From assembly GCF_039503195.1 (NCBI RefSeq), contig NZ_JBCJKP010000001.1:3720001-3784000 (forward strand): DNA of 64,000 bases, read 5' to 3'. Shown here piece by piece: positions 1 to 11,964 of the stretch. Each line of letters starts with the position of its first letter. Within the stretch, counting starts at the first letter, position 1. The notes beneath the pieces were generated by a model that saw only the letters and a list, made by a program, of their open reading frames with translations, ran no database searches and was not told the DNA's origin. The position numbers and the translations under genes are program-made. This DNA is from Streptomyces mirabilis (GTDB lineage: Bacteria > Actinomycetota > Actinomycetes > Streptomycetales > Streptomycetaceae).

Positions 1-338
1 AGATCACCGCCCGCGCCGCCGAGGTACCCGCCGCCGCGGACCGCATCCGCGTGGGCCGCACCGTACTGGCCGCGGCGGTCGAGAACGGCGCCGTGGTCTG
101 CTCCGGGATGCACCTGCCCGTCGGCAGCGTGAGCGAGATCGCGGGCGTCGGCACCCTGCCCGCCGAACGGCGCCGCGGGCTGGCGTACGGCGTCACGGCC
201 GCCCTCGTCGCCGACGCGCGGGAGCGGGGCGTCGAGACGCTGTTCCTGTCGGCCGGGGACGAGGACGTGGCGCGGATGTACGGCCGCCTGGGGTTCCGTA
301 CGGTGGCGACGGCGCTGATCGCGGAACTCGCCGAGTAG
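1..338 (+). CDS. GNAT-family N-acetyltransferase, C-terminal part (5' end outside window)
   Basis: The frame is open from base 3 to the left edge, so the start lies outside the window and only about 111 residues are visible. The visible part looks like the acetyl-CoA-binding half of a GNAT fold: a strand followed by LPAERRRGLAYGVTAAL (the R/Q-x-x-G-x-A/G pyrophosphate-binding loop and following helix), then ARERGVETLFLSAGD and the late motif MYGRLGFR typical of motif B. GNAT enzymes move an acetyl group from acetyl-CoA to an amine; the substrate cannot be read from this fragment. The internal GTG at 51 is probably not the real start because the GNAT-like frame continues upstream of it. The stop codon sits inside an 18-bp direct repeat. 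Confidence 0.75.
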   Translation, partial: ITARAAEVPAAADRIRVGRTVLAAAVENGAVVCSGMHLPVGSVSEIAGVGTLPAERRRGLAYGVTAALVADARERGVETLFLSAGDEDVARMYGRLGFRTVATALIAELAE

Positions 339-367
339 CGGGCCGATCACGAGTAGCGGGCCGATCA
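332..367. repeat. 18-bp tandem direct repeat over the stop of the acetyltransferase gene
   Basis: Two perfect adjacent copies of cgagtagcgggccgatca (332-349 and 350-367). The first copy carries the TAG stop of the upstream gene; the second repeats the same tag. It looks like a small slippage duplication. No hairpin or function is evident. Confidence 0.8.
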
Positions 368-664
368 GGGGGCGGGGACGAACTTCGGCCACTTTCGACA
401 ACCCCTGAAGAAACCGCCCGGCACGCCTTGCAATCCCAAGCCGCTCGCGCATCAATGGAACCGCTAGTTCCGACGGACCGTCAGAAACGCCTCCGCTGGC
501 GTCCCGCACCCCGCTCGCGGACGGTCCGTGTACACATCTCTCCGCACCCGCACCGGCGTTCACCGGTGACGCGTCCGTGTGCCCGGTCCGGCCCCGGCCT
601 CTGAGCAGACGGTTCCGTCCCTCCATCCCCACATGGCAATTCCCGTACAAGGGAAGGGAACCCG
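339..664. other. Intergenic region upstream of the surface-protein locus
   Basis: A 326-base stretch with no supportable gene. It holds a short inverted repeat GACGG-A-CCGTC (472-482), a related ggacggtccgt further on (about 515-525), and the motif CATCAATGG at 450-458 that recurs upstream of the next surface gene (1319-1327). The Shine-Dalgarno aagggaa lies just before the ATG at 665. No confident -35/-10 pair can be picked by eye. Confidence 0.5.
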
Positions 665-1141
665 ATGAGACGCAAGCAACTCGGAATCGCCGCGGCGTTA
701 GCCGCCGGCACCCTCGCCGCGACCGGACTGGCCCTCGCGCCGACCGCCGCGGCCGTCACCCCCCTCACCGCGACCATCAACGCGACCTGCACGATCGGCG
801 GCGGTGGTGCGGCCACCCTCACCGCCACCCAGACCGGCACGGCCGCGACCATCACCCTCAGCTCCACCTCGATCACCGCGCCGATCGCGCTGGCGCAGGA
901 CTCCATCGCCTCCACCCTGACCATGGCGAAGTCCGGCGGCGGCACCGTCGCGTTCACCGGCACGAAGAACCCCGCCATTCCGCTGGGCGGCGGGGTCACG
1001 GTGGGCCCGCTCAGCGGCACCGTCGCCTCCGGCGACAGCCTCGACGCGTACGGGGGGTCGCTGAAGATGGTCGTCTTCGGCATCACCATCACCTGCACCG
1101 CGAGCGCGGCGCAGGCACCGGGCCCGTTCGTCTTCAGCTGA
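665..1141 (+). CDS. Secreted beta-rich protein of unknown function, TTA-containing
   Basis: 158 residues. The N-terminus is a clear Sec signal peptide: MRRK, a hydrophobic Ala/Leu stretch, and a likely AAA-type cleavage site near residue 30. The mature part is rich in Thr, Ala, Gly and Ser with alternating hydrophobic strands and two cysteines (in NATCTIGGGG and ITITCTAS) that could form one disulfide. No enzymatic motif is seen. Codon 12 is TTA (698-700), the rare Streptomyces leucine codon read by the bldA tRNA, so expression may be developmentally gated. The start has a good ribosome site (aagggaa about 8 bases upstream). It is followed by a hairpin and then by the WxL-like and DUF916-like genes on the same strand, so a role in the cell envelope is inferred from context only. 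Confidence 0.75.
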   Translation: MRRKQLGIAAALAAGTLAATGLALAPTAAAVTPLTATINATCTIGGGGAATLTATQTGTAATITLSSTSITAPIALAQDSIASTLTMAKSGGGTVAFTGTKNPAIPLGGGVTVGPLSGTVASGDSLDAYGGSLKMVVFGITITCTASAAQAPGPFVFS

Positions 1142-1166
1142 GCCCCGCCACAGCACCTACGTGAAG

Positions 1167-1197
1167 ACCGGTGTCGCCGGTGCGCGGCGGCACCGGT
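1167..1197 (+). terminator. Hairpin terminator after the small secreted protein gene
   Basis: A 13-bp stem with one G-T type mismatch (accggtgtcgccg / cggcggcaccggt) around a 5-base loop, 26 bases after the stop codon. There is no long T-run, which is usual for Streptomyces terminators. Confidence 0.55.
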
Positions 1198-1217
1198 CCT
1201 CATACTGCCTGATGACG

Positions 1218-1277
1218 GTCAACTGGCCGACGGGGGTGACCAGTTGACGATGTTGACACGATCTGATGGCCCATCAG
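1218..1277. promoter_or_regulatory. Inverted repeats in the promoter region of the WxL-like gene
   Basis: Two perfect inverted repeats lie close together: GTCAACTGG-N13-CCAGTTGAC (1218-1248) and CTGATGG-C-CCATCAG (1263-1277), with ttgaca (1253-1258) between them as a possible -35 hexamer. This spacing upstream of the gene at 1381 suggests operator sites, but no regulator is known. Confidence refers to regulatory function; the repeats themselves are certain. Confidence 0.4.
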
Positions 1278-1380
1278 TCACCGCCTTGGCCCTCCATTGA
1301 CTTTTCACACAACCCGCACATCAATGGCCCCCTGTCGGCGCAGACGAGCCGCTGCGCCCGCATCCCTCAGGAGGGGGCAC

Positions 1381-2730
1381 ATGGCAACGCACAGGGGAAC
1401 CATGGGTTCGCACGCCCGAAGACGCCGCTGGGCGGCACTGCTCGGGGTGACCGCGCTGGCGGTCACCGCGGGAGGCGCGCTCGCGGCCCCGGCGGGCGCC
1501 GCGGCCGCGGCCTCCCAGAACGTGGACTTCGCCACGCACTGCATCCCGCCGGCGATCGCGGGCATCCCGCCGATCGACGGCACCACCACCGCGATCATCA
1601 CGGTGGACAACCCCAGTCCCAAGGTCGGTGACACCGTCACCGTGACGTACAAGGTGGTCACGCCCGCCGCGAACAACCCGACCGCCCTCGCCCTGCCCGC
1701 CGACATCATGACGCCCACCGGCAAGGTCGCCCTCGGCGGCGCGCAGACGGGAGACGTCACGGTCGCGGGCCCCAGGAAGAACGACCCGGTGGCGGGCAAC
1801 GCGCCCTTCCCGGGGTTCAGCATGACGGGCACCTTCACCGTCACCAGTCCGGGCGCCATCACCCTCGCGCCCGGCGACTACAACATCCACACCAGCTACG
1901 TCCTGGAGCTGGACACTCCCTGCACGGTCACCAACCCGCCCGCCCCGGTCTCCGGGACGATCACCGCGACGGACGGAACCCAGACCAACAACCGTGCCAT
2001 CTCGCTCGGTTCGGCCTCCGGGAAGCCCGGTGACAGCGTGACCGTCACCGGCAGAAACTTCACCCCGGGCGCGAGCGTGACCCTCGCCGGACGGTCGGGG
2101 GCCACCCAGACCGCCGACACCGCCACCACGACCGCCGACGCACAGGGCTCGATCAACGGCACGCTGGCCGTCAACGACAAGACGACGACCGGTGTGGTGG
2201 CGTACGAGGGCGCGAGCTGGAGCGACACCAAGGGCGCGGGGCCGGCGGCGTACGTGGTCGTCGACGACACCCCGATCCCCGCGGGCTCCCAGAAACTCAC
2301 CACCACGGTGAAGGCGGGAACCCTGTCGATGTCCCAGGCCGGGGACGCCGTCCAGCTGTCGGCGGTGGACTTCGGCAAGGGCGGGTCCTCGACCGGTGCC
2401 CTGCGGACGGTGACCGTCAAGGACTTCCGTGGCGGGCCCGCGGGCTGGTCCCTGACCGGCAAGGTCACCGACTTCACCGGTCCCGGCGCCAAGATCGACG
2501 CCGGGAAGCTGAGCTGGACCCCCGCCTGCGCGACCAAGGCGGGCAGCCCGAGTACCTGCCAGGCCGGTTCGTCCGGCGCGGTGGGCGGTGCGGGAGCGAC
2601 CCTGGCGTCCACCCCCAACGGGGCGCTCACCGGTGGTGAGTTCACCGTCGACGCCGGGCTGTCACTGGACGTACCGGCGTTCACCCCGCCGGGTTCCTAC
2701 TCCGGCGTGCTCACGCTGACGCTCACCTGA
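1381..2730 (+). CDS. Secreted WxL-like cell-surface protein
   Basis: 449 residues from the ATG preceded by an excellent aggagg ribosome site; an in-frame ATG at 1297 lacks one. An Arg-rich N-terminus and hydrophobic segment ending in AGAAAAAS form a signal peptide. The middle holds Thr-rich beta-sandwich sequence, including a segment like IPT/TIG surface domains (SASGKPGDSVTVTGRNF). The last ~120 residues match the layout of Firmicute WxL domains: an AVDFG strand, then VKDFRGGPAGWSLTGKVTDF with Trp356 in the W-x-L motif, and a final PPGSYSGVLTLTLT where the second WxL tryptophan is replaced. WxL domains bind peptidoglycan non-covalently and act with DUF916-type partners, and such a partner gene lies 86 bases downstream. 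There is no LPXTG sorting signal. The family call is by pattern recognition; the ligand is unknown. Confidence 0.7.
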   Translation: MATHRGTMGSHARRRRWAALLGVTALAVTAGGALAAPAGAAAAASQNVDFATHCIPPAIAGIPPIDGTTTAIITVDNPSPKVGDTVTVTYKVVTPAANNPTALALPADIMTPTGKVALGGAQTGDVTVAGPRKNDPVAGNAPFPGFSMTGTFTVTSPGAITLAPGDYNIHTSYVLELDTPCTVTNPPAPVSGTITATDGTQTNNRAISLGSASGKPGDSVTVTGRNFTPGASVTLAGRSGATQTADTATTTADAQGSINGTLAVNDKTTTGVVAYEGASWSDTKGAGPAAYVVVDDTPIPAGSQKLTTTVKAGTLSMSQAGDAVQLSAVDFGKGGSSTGALRTVTVKDFRGGPAGWSLTGKVTDFTGPGAKIDAGKLSWTPACATKAGSPSTCQAGSSGAVGGAGATLASTPNGALTGGEFTVDAGLSLDVPAFTPPGSYSGVLTLTLT

Positions 2731-2816
2731 TCCACCCCTCCGCACCCCGGTGGCCGGGCGCGCACCCGCCCGTCCACCCAGGGCCTGTCCACCCACGTCC
2801 GCGGGGGTCCGCACCC

Positions 2817-6625
<3,809 letters not shown>

Positions 6626-6628
6626 ACC

Positions 6629-6963
6629 TTCCTCGCCCCCGCCGCCCCTACCCGACCCATCCCTGGGGCCTACGCCCCCAGACCCCCTACCGGCCCGAAC
6701 GGCCTCGTCCTCGAACGCCGGACGGGCTGAAGGGTGCGCGCAGCGCCCCTTCAGGGGCACGAGGAACTGCGCGCCCAGCCCCCACCGGCCCGCGCCCAAA
6801 CGAATCCGGGCGGACGGGAGATCCGAGGCAAAGCCCCGGCCCTAGGGGCACGGGGAACTGCGCGCCCAACCCCCACCGGGCCCGCAGCCGACGGACAGGG
6901 CCGGGGTCTGGGGCGGAGCCCCAGGTCGAGGATGGGTCGGGTAGGGGCGGCGGGGGCGAAGAA
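6629..6963. repeat. 335-bp intergenic element with 34-bp terminal inverted repeats and two internal repeat copies
   Basis: The 344-base gap between era and the next gene is almost wholly this element. The ends 6629-6662 and 6930-6963 are inverted copies matching at 33 of 34 bases (right end reads ggatgggtcgggtagggg...). Inside are two direct copies of a ~45-bp module with core ggggaactgcgcg (6754-6797, 6845-6890), also found at 28836, 28927 and 42330, plus the accessory phrase cgccggacgggctga (near 6715). It contains no ORF. It starts 3 bases after the era stop and ends 6 bases before the stop of the convergent gene, so it could also act as a bidirectional terminator. Confidence 0.85.
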
Positions 6964-6969
6964 GCGGAC

Positions 6970-7323
6970 TCAGCCTGCGGGCGTCGTCAGGTGGACGGTG
7001 CCGTCGGTGCCCGCCAGCAGTACCGGCGTCGCCGACCCACCGAGGTCCCGGACCGCCGCCCGGTCCTCCGAAGAGACCTCCTCCGCCTCGGACACCACCG
7101 CCGCCGCCTCAAGAGACGTCGCCCCGGACGCCACCGCCATCGCGACCGCGGTACGCAACGCGCTCAACCGCAGGGAGGGAAGATCCACCGTCCCCGCGAC
7201 ATACGTACGGCCCGTCTCATCACGTACGGCCGCCCCCTCCGGCACCCCGTTGCGCGCCCGCGCGGAACGGGCCAGGGTGACGATCTTGCGGTCCTCGGGG
7301 TCAAGCGCGCTGCTGTCGGTCAT
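6970..7323 (-). CDS. Cytidine-deaminase-like protein lacking zinc ligands
   Basis: 117 residues beginning MTDSSALDPEDRKIVTLARSAR. The overall length and pattern (N-terminal helix, GAAVRDETGRTYVAGTVDLPSLRLSALRTAVAMAVASG) follow a cytidine deaminase monomer. However, the catalytic H/C-A-E signature is replaced by SALRTA, and the P-C-x-x-C zinc motif is absent; there is no cysteine at all. Catalysis as a zinc deaminase is therefore unlikely, and a structural or ligand-binding role is possible. As I recall, similar proteins sit near era in other Streptomyces. The upstream neighbour on the same strand (the regulator at 7365) is 41 bases away. Confidence 0.7.
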   Translation of the reverse strand: MTDSSALDPEDRKIVTLARSARARNGVPEGAAVRDETGRTYVAGTVDLPSLRLSALRTAVAMAVASGATSLEAAAVVSEAEEVSSEDRAAVRDLGGSATPVLLAGTDGTVHLTTPAG

Positions 7324-7364
7324 GTTCAGAGCATACGAAGGGATCGGAAGCCGCACGCACCGAC

Positions 7365-8240
7365 CTAGCCCGCCACGGGATACATCGAGCCCCGTCGCCC
7401 CTCCGGCGAGGCCAGCCACTCCAGCTTCGCCGCCGTGTTCGCCTCCGGCAGCGGCGTGTGCAGCACGATCGTGAGGTCGGGCCGCGCCGGCACCTTCATC
7501 GCGGTGGACTCGACGGCGAGCAGCCCGACGAGCGGGTGGTCGAGCTCCTTGCGGATCTGCCCGGCGTCCTCGATGTCCCGCTCCTCCCACAGCGCGGCGA
7601 ACTCCGGTGAGGCGTCCCGGAGTTGATCCAGCACCTCCTGGTACCCCTCGTCGTCCGGCGCCGCCGCGCACGACGCGCGGAACTGGGCGACGACCGTGCG
7701 CGCGTTCTTCTCCCAGGTCCGGGACTGCCCCCGGTACAGCGGGTCGGTGAAGAAGTCGATGACGCAGTTCTGCGTGTTGTCGGGCCGCATCCCGAGGACC
7801 ATCCCGGCGGCGTCGTTGTACATGACGCAGTTGTAGTAGGGGTCCATGATGTGCGCCGGATACGGCATCCACGTGTCGATCAGCCGCCGCAGCCCGTCGC
7901 ACATGTCCCGGACCTCGGGCGCGACCTCCGGCGCGGGCGGGTTCAGCCCGGCGAGCAGGTACAGATGGCGTCGTTCGGCGTTGCTGAGCCGCAGGACGCG
8001 GGCGACCGCGTCGAGTACCTGGGGCGAGACCGAGATGTCCCGCCCCTGCTCCAGCCACTGGTACCAGGACGCGCCGACGCCCGCGAGCACGGCCACCTCC
8101 TCGCGGCGCAGCCCCGGCGTGCGGCGGCGGGCCCCGCCGTCCGGCAGACCGGCCTCCGCCGGGGACACCCTCGCCCGACGGCTCATCAGGAAGTCCCGCA
8201 GCTCACGCCGTCGGTGGGTCCTGAGCGCGTCCTCCGTCAC
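7365..8240 (-). CDS. XRE-family transcriptional regulator with MmyB-like ligand domain
   Basis: 291 residues from a GTG preceded by aggggg. The N-terminal ~85 residues form an XRE helix-turn-helix (RRTPGLRREEVAVLAGVGASWYQWLEQGRDISVSPQVLDAVARVL). The rest matches the MmyB-like ligand-binding domain (PF17765), with PAHIMDPYYNCVMYNDAAG and NCVIDFFTDPLYRG. Members are usually repressors or activators of a divergently transcribed gene. Here an MFS exporter starts 90 bases away in the opposite direction, with a perfect inverted repeat between them, so it most likely controls that exporter and itself. A second regulator/exporter pair of the same type is at 58.8-61.3 kb. Confidence 0.88.
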   Translation of the reverse strand: MTEDALRTHRRRELRDFLMSRRARVSPAEAGLPDGGARRRTPGLRREEVAVLAGVGASWYQWLEQGRDISVSPQVLDAVARVLRLSNAERRHLYLLAGLNPPAPEVAPEVRDMCDGLRRLIDTWMPYPAHIMDPYYNCVMYNDAAGMVLGMRPDNTQNCVIDFFTDPLYRGQSRTWEKNARTVVAQFRASCAAAPDDEGYQEVLDQLRDASPEFAALWEERDIEDAGQIRKELDHPLVGLLAVESTAMKVPARPDLTIVLHTPLPEANTAAKLEWLASPEGRRGSMYPVAG

Positions 8241-8262
8241 GTGTGAATCCCCCTGTTGGTGA

Positions 8263-8281
8263 CTGGTGGTGCGACCACCAG
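8263..8281. promoter_or_regulatory. Candidate operator between the XRE regulator and MFS gene
   Basis: Perfect inverted repeat CTGGTGGT-GCG-ACCACCAG, 8-bp arms and 3-base spacer, in the 90-bp divergent promoter region. It lies 23 bases upstream of the regulator start and 50 upstream of the exporter start, a sensible place for a dimeric helix-turn-helix regulator. Confidence 0.55.
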
Positions 8282-8330
8282 CATAAGTTCCCGCTCCCCA
8301 CGGATATTCCGACGGCCGCACGCTCTTGTC

Positions 8331-9782
8331 ATGGCGATCGACACCACCGCAACCACATCCGCTTCCCCAACTGTCCACTCCCCGCTCGGCACCCGGCTGT
8401 CGACCCGCGACAAACTCGTTCTCTTCGTGCTGTGCGCCGCGCAGTTCATGGTCGCGCTCGACTTCTCCGTACTGAACGTGGCGCTGCCCGTGCTCGGCAA
8501 GGACCTGGGCATGAGCCAGTCCGCGCTGCAGTGGGCGGTCACCGCCTTCGCCCTGCCGTCCGGCGGCTTCCTGCTCCTCTTCGGCCGCATCGGTGACCTG
8601 TACGGCCGTCGCAGGCTCTTCCTGACCGGCCTCGCCCTCTTCGGTACGGCCTCGCTGCTGGCGACCTTCGCCTGGGACCCGGCGTCGTTCCTGACGGGCC
8701 GGGCGTTGCAGGGCCTCGGCGCGGCGGCGATCGTGCCGACGGGCATGTCGCTGCTGACGACGACGTTCCCCGAGGGCCCGGCGCGCGACCGTGCGCTCGG
8801 CATCTCCGGCACACTCCTCTCCCTCGGCTTCACGGTCGGCATGGTGGCCGGCGGCGTCCTGACCGACGTACTGAGCTGGCGCTCGACGATGGGCCTGCTG
8901 TCGGTCTTCGCACTGATCGTGCTGCCGCTGGCCCCGGGCCTGCTGCCCGAGTCCCGCACCCCCGACCGCCCGCGCCTGGACGTTCCCGGCGCGGTCACCG
9001 TCACCGGCGGTCTGCTCGCCCTGATCTACGCCCTGTCCACGGCCGCCGAGCGCGGCTTCGGCGGCATCGACGTCATCGTGACCCTCGCCGCGGGCGTGCT
9101 CCTGCTCGCCGCCTTCGTGTACATCGAGTCCCGTGCCCACGCCCCGCTCGTCAGCCTCCCCATGCTGCGCCGCCGCACGGTGGCGTGGGGCAACCTGGGC
9201 GGTCTGGTCACCTTCTCGATGATGTCGACGGTCGTCTTCGCGCTGACGCTGTATCTGCAGGAGACCCTCGGTCTGTCCGCGTTCGAGACGGGGCTGGTCT
9301 TCGGGGTCCAGGGCGTCATGTCCGCCGTCGCCGGGGTGTACGCCCCGAAGGTCATCGGCCGCTTCGGCGCCCGCCGTACGCTGGTCGGCTCGCTCGCCGG
9401 TCAGGGCCTGTTCGTGGCGGGGCTGGTGCTGCTGAACGCCCACACCTGGTCGGTCTGGCTCGCCACCGCCGCGGTCTCGCTGGCCAGCATGTGCCACCTG
9501 GGCGCGATCATCTCGTACGGCCTGACGGTGACCTCGGGCGTTCCCGACGAGGAGCAGGGACTGGCCACAGGCCTGGTGACCTCCACCCAGCAGGTCGGCC
9601 TCACGATCGGCATCCCGCTGCTGGGTGTCCTGGCGACGACGTCGAGCGACCTGCTGGCCGGTGTCCACACGGTCCTCGCCCTGGACGCGGTGATCGTCCT
9701 GGCGGCGGCGGCGCTGGTGGCGACCGGGCTGGGCCGCGACCGCTCACGCCCGGTCGAGGCGGAGGCGCTCGGCCTTCGGTAG
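8331..9782 (+). CDS. MFS drug-resistance-type exporter (DHA2, 14 helices)
   Basis: 483 residues with about fourteen hydrophobic helices. Motif A appears as GRIGDLYGRRRLFLTG and motif C as the Gly-rich LLSLGFTVGMVAGGVLTDVLSWR; an acidic residue in helix 1 (MVALDFSVLNVALP) is the usual DHA2 D1 motif. These proteins export cationic or lipophilic drugs with proton antiport; the substrate is not predictable here. It is divergent from its probable regulator. Its 3' end overlaps the convergent YjbR gene by 39 bases. Confidence 0.88.
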   Translation: MAIDTTATTSASPTVHSPLGTRLSTRDKLVLFVLCAAQFMVALDFSVLNVALPVLGKDLGMSQSALQWAVTAFALPSGGFLLLFGRIGDLYGRRRLFLTGLALFGTASLLATFAWDPASFLTGRALQGLGAAAIVPTGMSLLTTTFPEGPARDRALGISGTLLSLGFTVGMVAGGVLTDVLSWRSTMGLLSVFALIVLPLAPGLLPESRTPDRPRLDVPGAVTVTGGLLALIYALSTAAERGFGGIDVIVTLAAGVLLLAAFVYIESRAHAPLVSLPMLRRRTVAWGNLGGLVTFSMMSTVVFALTLYLQETLGLSAFETGLVFGVQGVMSAVAGVYAPKVIGRFGARRTLVGSLAGQGLFVAGLVLLNAHTWSVWLATAAVSLASMCHLGAIISYGLTVTSGVPDEEQGLATGLVTSTQQVGLTIGIPLLGVLATTSSDLLAGVHTVLALDAVIVLAAAALVATGLGRDRSRPVEAEALGLR

Positions 9783-10103
9783 ACCGGCGACGACGAGATC
9801 GTAGGAGTCCTCGATGAGCTCCCGGACCAGACGGTCCGGGAGTTCGCCGTCGACCGTCACCGTGTTCCAGTGCCGCTTGTTCATGTGGTAGCCCGGGACG
9901 ATCAGGCCCGGGTGCTCGCCGCGCAGCCGGACCGCGTCCTCCGGGTCGCACTTGAGGTTGACCGTGAGCGGGCGCGCGTCCAGTCGTGTCAGCGCGAAGA
10001 GCTTGCCCAGCACCTTGAAGACGGAGATGTCCGGGGCGAAGGGGAAGTCCTCGACGGTCGCGTTGAAGGACAGACAGAACGCACGCAGCTGCTGAGGTTT
10101 CAC
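9744..10103 (-). CDS. MmcQ/YjbR-family protein
   Basis: 119 residues from the GTG that has aaggag about 8 bases upstream; a GTG at 10124 is in frame but less well placed. The sequence matches the MmcQ/YjbR family (PF04237): MKPQQLRAFCLSF, FKVLGKLFALTRL, LTVNLKCDPEDAVRLR, GYHMNKRHWNTVTVDG. The fold resembles CyaY and has been called DNA-binding, but its role is not established. It follows corC by 40 bases on the same strand and overlaps the end of the MFS gene tail to tail. Confidence 0.85.
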   Translation of the reverse strand: MKPQQLRAFCLSFNATVEDFPFAPDISVFKVLGKLFALTRLDARPLTVNLKCDPEDAVRLRGEHPGLIVPGYHMNKRHWNTVTVDGELPDRLVRELIEDSYDLVVAGLPKAERLRLDRA

Positions 10104-10143
10104 TCCCGCGTCTCCTTCGCCCACGTCGCCTTCTCCGACGGCA

Positions 10144-11457
10144 TCACTCCGGCTTCTTCTCCTCCTCGGACGGCTCCGGGTCCACCGGGCCGACCGGCTC
10201 GACGAGCACCGTGACGATCTTGTTCCGGCGCCCGGCCGCGGCCTCCGCCGTCAGCCGCAGCTCGCGTCCGTCGGGCAGCTCGACCACCGAGGAGGCACCG
10301 GCGATCGGAACCCGCCCGAGTGCCTTCGCCAGCAGTCCGCCGACCGTCTCCACGTCCTCGTCGTCGTACGCCTCGAAGCCGTACAGCTCGCCCAGGTCGC
10401 CGATGTCGAGACGGGCGGTCACCCGGTAGCTGTCGTCGCCGAGTTCCTGTACGGGCGGCAACTCACGGTCGTACTCGTCGGTGATCTCCCCGACGATCTC
10501 CTCGAGGATGTCCTCGATGGTGACGATGCCGGCCGTGCCGCCGTACTCGTCGATGACGACGGCGACGTGGTTGCGCTCCTGCTGCATCTCGCGCAGCAGG
10601 TCGCCCGCGTTCTTGGTGTCGGGCACGAAGGTCGCGGGCCGCATGGCCGTGGACACGAGTTCGGACTCGGCCTCACGGCTGATGTGCGTCTTGCGGGCCA
10701 GGTCCTTCAGGTACACGATCCCGACGACGTCGTCCTCGCTCTCCCCCGTGACGGGGATGCGCGAGAAGCCGGACCTCAGCGCCAGGGTGAGGGCCTGGCG
10801 GATGGTCTTGTACCGCTCGATGACGACGAGGTCGGTCCTCGGCACCATCACCTCTCGTACGAGGGTGTCGCCCAGCTCGAAGACGGAGTGCACCATGCGG
10901 CGCTCCTCGTCCTCGATCAGGGACTCCTTCTCGGCGAGGTCGACCAGCGCGCGCAGCTCGGCCTCGGAGGCGAACGGACCGCGCCTAAAGCCCTTGCCGG
11001 GCGTCAGCGCGTTGCCGATGAGGATGAGGAGAGGCGGGATCGGGCCCATGATCCTGGCCAGCGGCAGCAGGACGTACGAGGCCGCCGTCGCCGTGTTCAG
11101 CGGGTGCTGGCGGCCGATGGTGCGCGGCGAGACGCCCACGGCGACGTACGACACGAGGACCATGACCCCGATGGCGACGACGAGGGCCTCCCAGGTCTCG
11201 TCGAACTCCTTCAGGCAGGCGTACGTGACGAGCGCGGCGGCGGCCATCTCGCAGGCCACGCGCACCAGCAGTGCCACGTTCAGATAGCGGGTCGGGTCGG
11301 CGGCGACCTGGGCGAGCTTGGCGCTGCCGCGCCGCCCGGACCGTACCGCCTCCTCCGCGCGGAAGCTGGAGACACGCGCGAGGCCCGCCTCCGCGCAGGC
11401 GGCGAGCCAGGCGACCACGACCAGTGCGATGGCGCCGATGACGAGCTGAGGACTCAT
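10144..11457 (-). CDS. HlyC/CorC-family transporter-associated membrane protein (CNNM/DUF21-CBS)
   Basis: 437 residues. The N-terminus is a DUF21/CNNM membrane domain with about three to four helices ([26 protein letters not shown]). Two CBS domains follow ([56 protein letters not shown]), then a CorC_HlyC C-terminal domain ([18 protein letters not shown]). Family members are implicated in magnesium/cobalt efflux. The start overlaps the ybeY stop by 4 bases, giving a coupled phoH-ybeY-corC operon, a common actinobacterial arrangement. The C-terminus is acidic and probably disordered. Confidence 0.9.
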   Translation of the reverse strand: MSPQLVIGAIALVVVAWLAACAEAGLARVSSFRAEEAVRSGRRGSAKLAQVAADPTRYLNVALLVRVACEMAAAALVTYACLKEFDETWEALVVAIGVMVLVSYVAVGVSPRTIGRQHPLNTATAASYVLLPLARIMGPIPPLLILIGNALTPGKGFRRGPFASEAELRALVDLAEKESLIEDEERRMVHSVFELGDTLVREVMVPRTDLVVIERYKTIRQALTLALRSGFSRIPVTGESEDDVVGIVYLKDLARKTHISREAESELVSTAMRPATFVPDTKNAGDLLREMQQERNHVAVVIDEYGGTAGIVTIEDILEEIVGEITDEYDRELPPVQELGDDSYRVTARLDIGDLGELYGFEAYDDEDVETVGGLLAKALGRVPIAGASSVVELPDGRELRLTAEAAAGRRNKIVTVLVEPVGPVDPEPSEEEKKPE

Positions 11458-11951
11458 GAAACGGTCGGGGCCGGCGAGGGGCCCGTCATGCCCTTCTCCG
11501 CGCGCCAGCCGTCCACGATGGCGGCCTGCAGACCGAACATCTCGGCCTTCTCGTCCGCCTCCTCGTGGTCGTAGCCGAGCAGGTGCAGCACTCCATGGAC
11601 GGTGAGGAGGTGCAGTTCCTCGTCCATGGAGTGCTGTGTGGAAGCATCCTTGCCCTGCCGCTCGGCGACCTCCGGGCACAGGACGATGTCACCGAGGAGT
11701 CCCTGCGGGGGCTCGTCGTCGTCCTTGGACGGCGGCCGCAGCTCGTCCATGGGGAACGACATCACGTCGGTGGGCCCCGGAAGGTCCATCCACTGGATGT
11801 GGAGCTGCTCCATGGCGTCGGCGTCCACGACGATCACCGAGAGTTCGGAGAGCGGGTGGATGCGCATCCGCGCGAGTGCGTAGCGGGCGATGTCGAGGAT
11901 CGCCTGCTCGTCGACCTCGGTTCCGGACTCGTTGTTGACGTCGATCGACAT
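11454..11951 (-). CDS. ybeY: Endoribonuclease YbeY
   Basis: 165 residues with the metal-binding motif [11 protein letters not shown] near residues 119-129 (H-x3-H-x5-H) and the conserved DVMSFPMDE and [15 protein letters not shown] segments. YbeY is a zinc-dependent single-strand RNase needed for 16S rRNA 3'-end maturation and ribosome quality control. It lies between phoH (13 bases upstream) and corC (4-base overlap). Era, which acts on the same rRNA end, is a few genes away. Confidence 0.95.
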   Translation of the reverse strand: MSIDVNNESGTEVDEQAILDIARYALARMRIHPLSELSVIVVDADAMEQLHIQWMDLPGPTDVMSFPMDELRPPSKDDDEPPQGLLGDIVLCPEVAERQGKDASTQHSMDEELHLLTVHGVLHLLGYDHEEADEKAEMFGLQAAIVDGWRAEKGMTGPSPAPTVS

Positions 11952-11964
11952 GGTGCTCGCTTGT

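Noticed and set aside
1321..1890. Minus-strand ORF opposite the WxL-like gene
   Set aside because: Mirror frame of a gene with signal peptide, ribosome site and domain pattern; translation is Arg/Gly low complexity.
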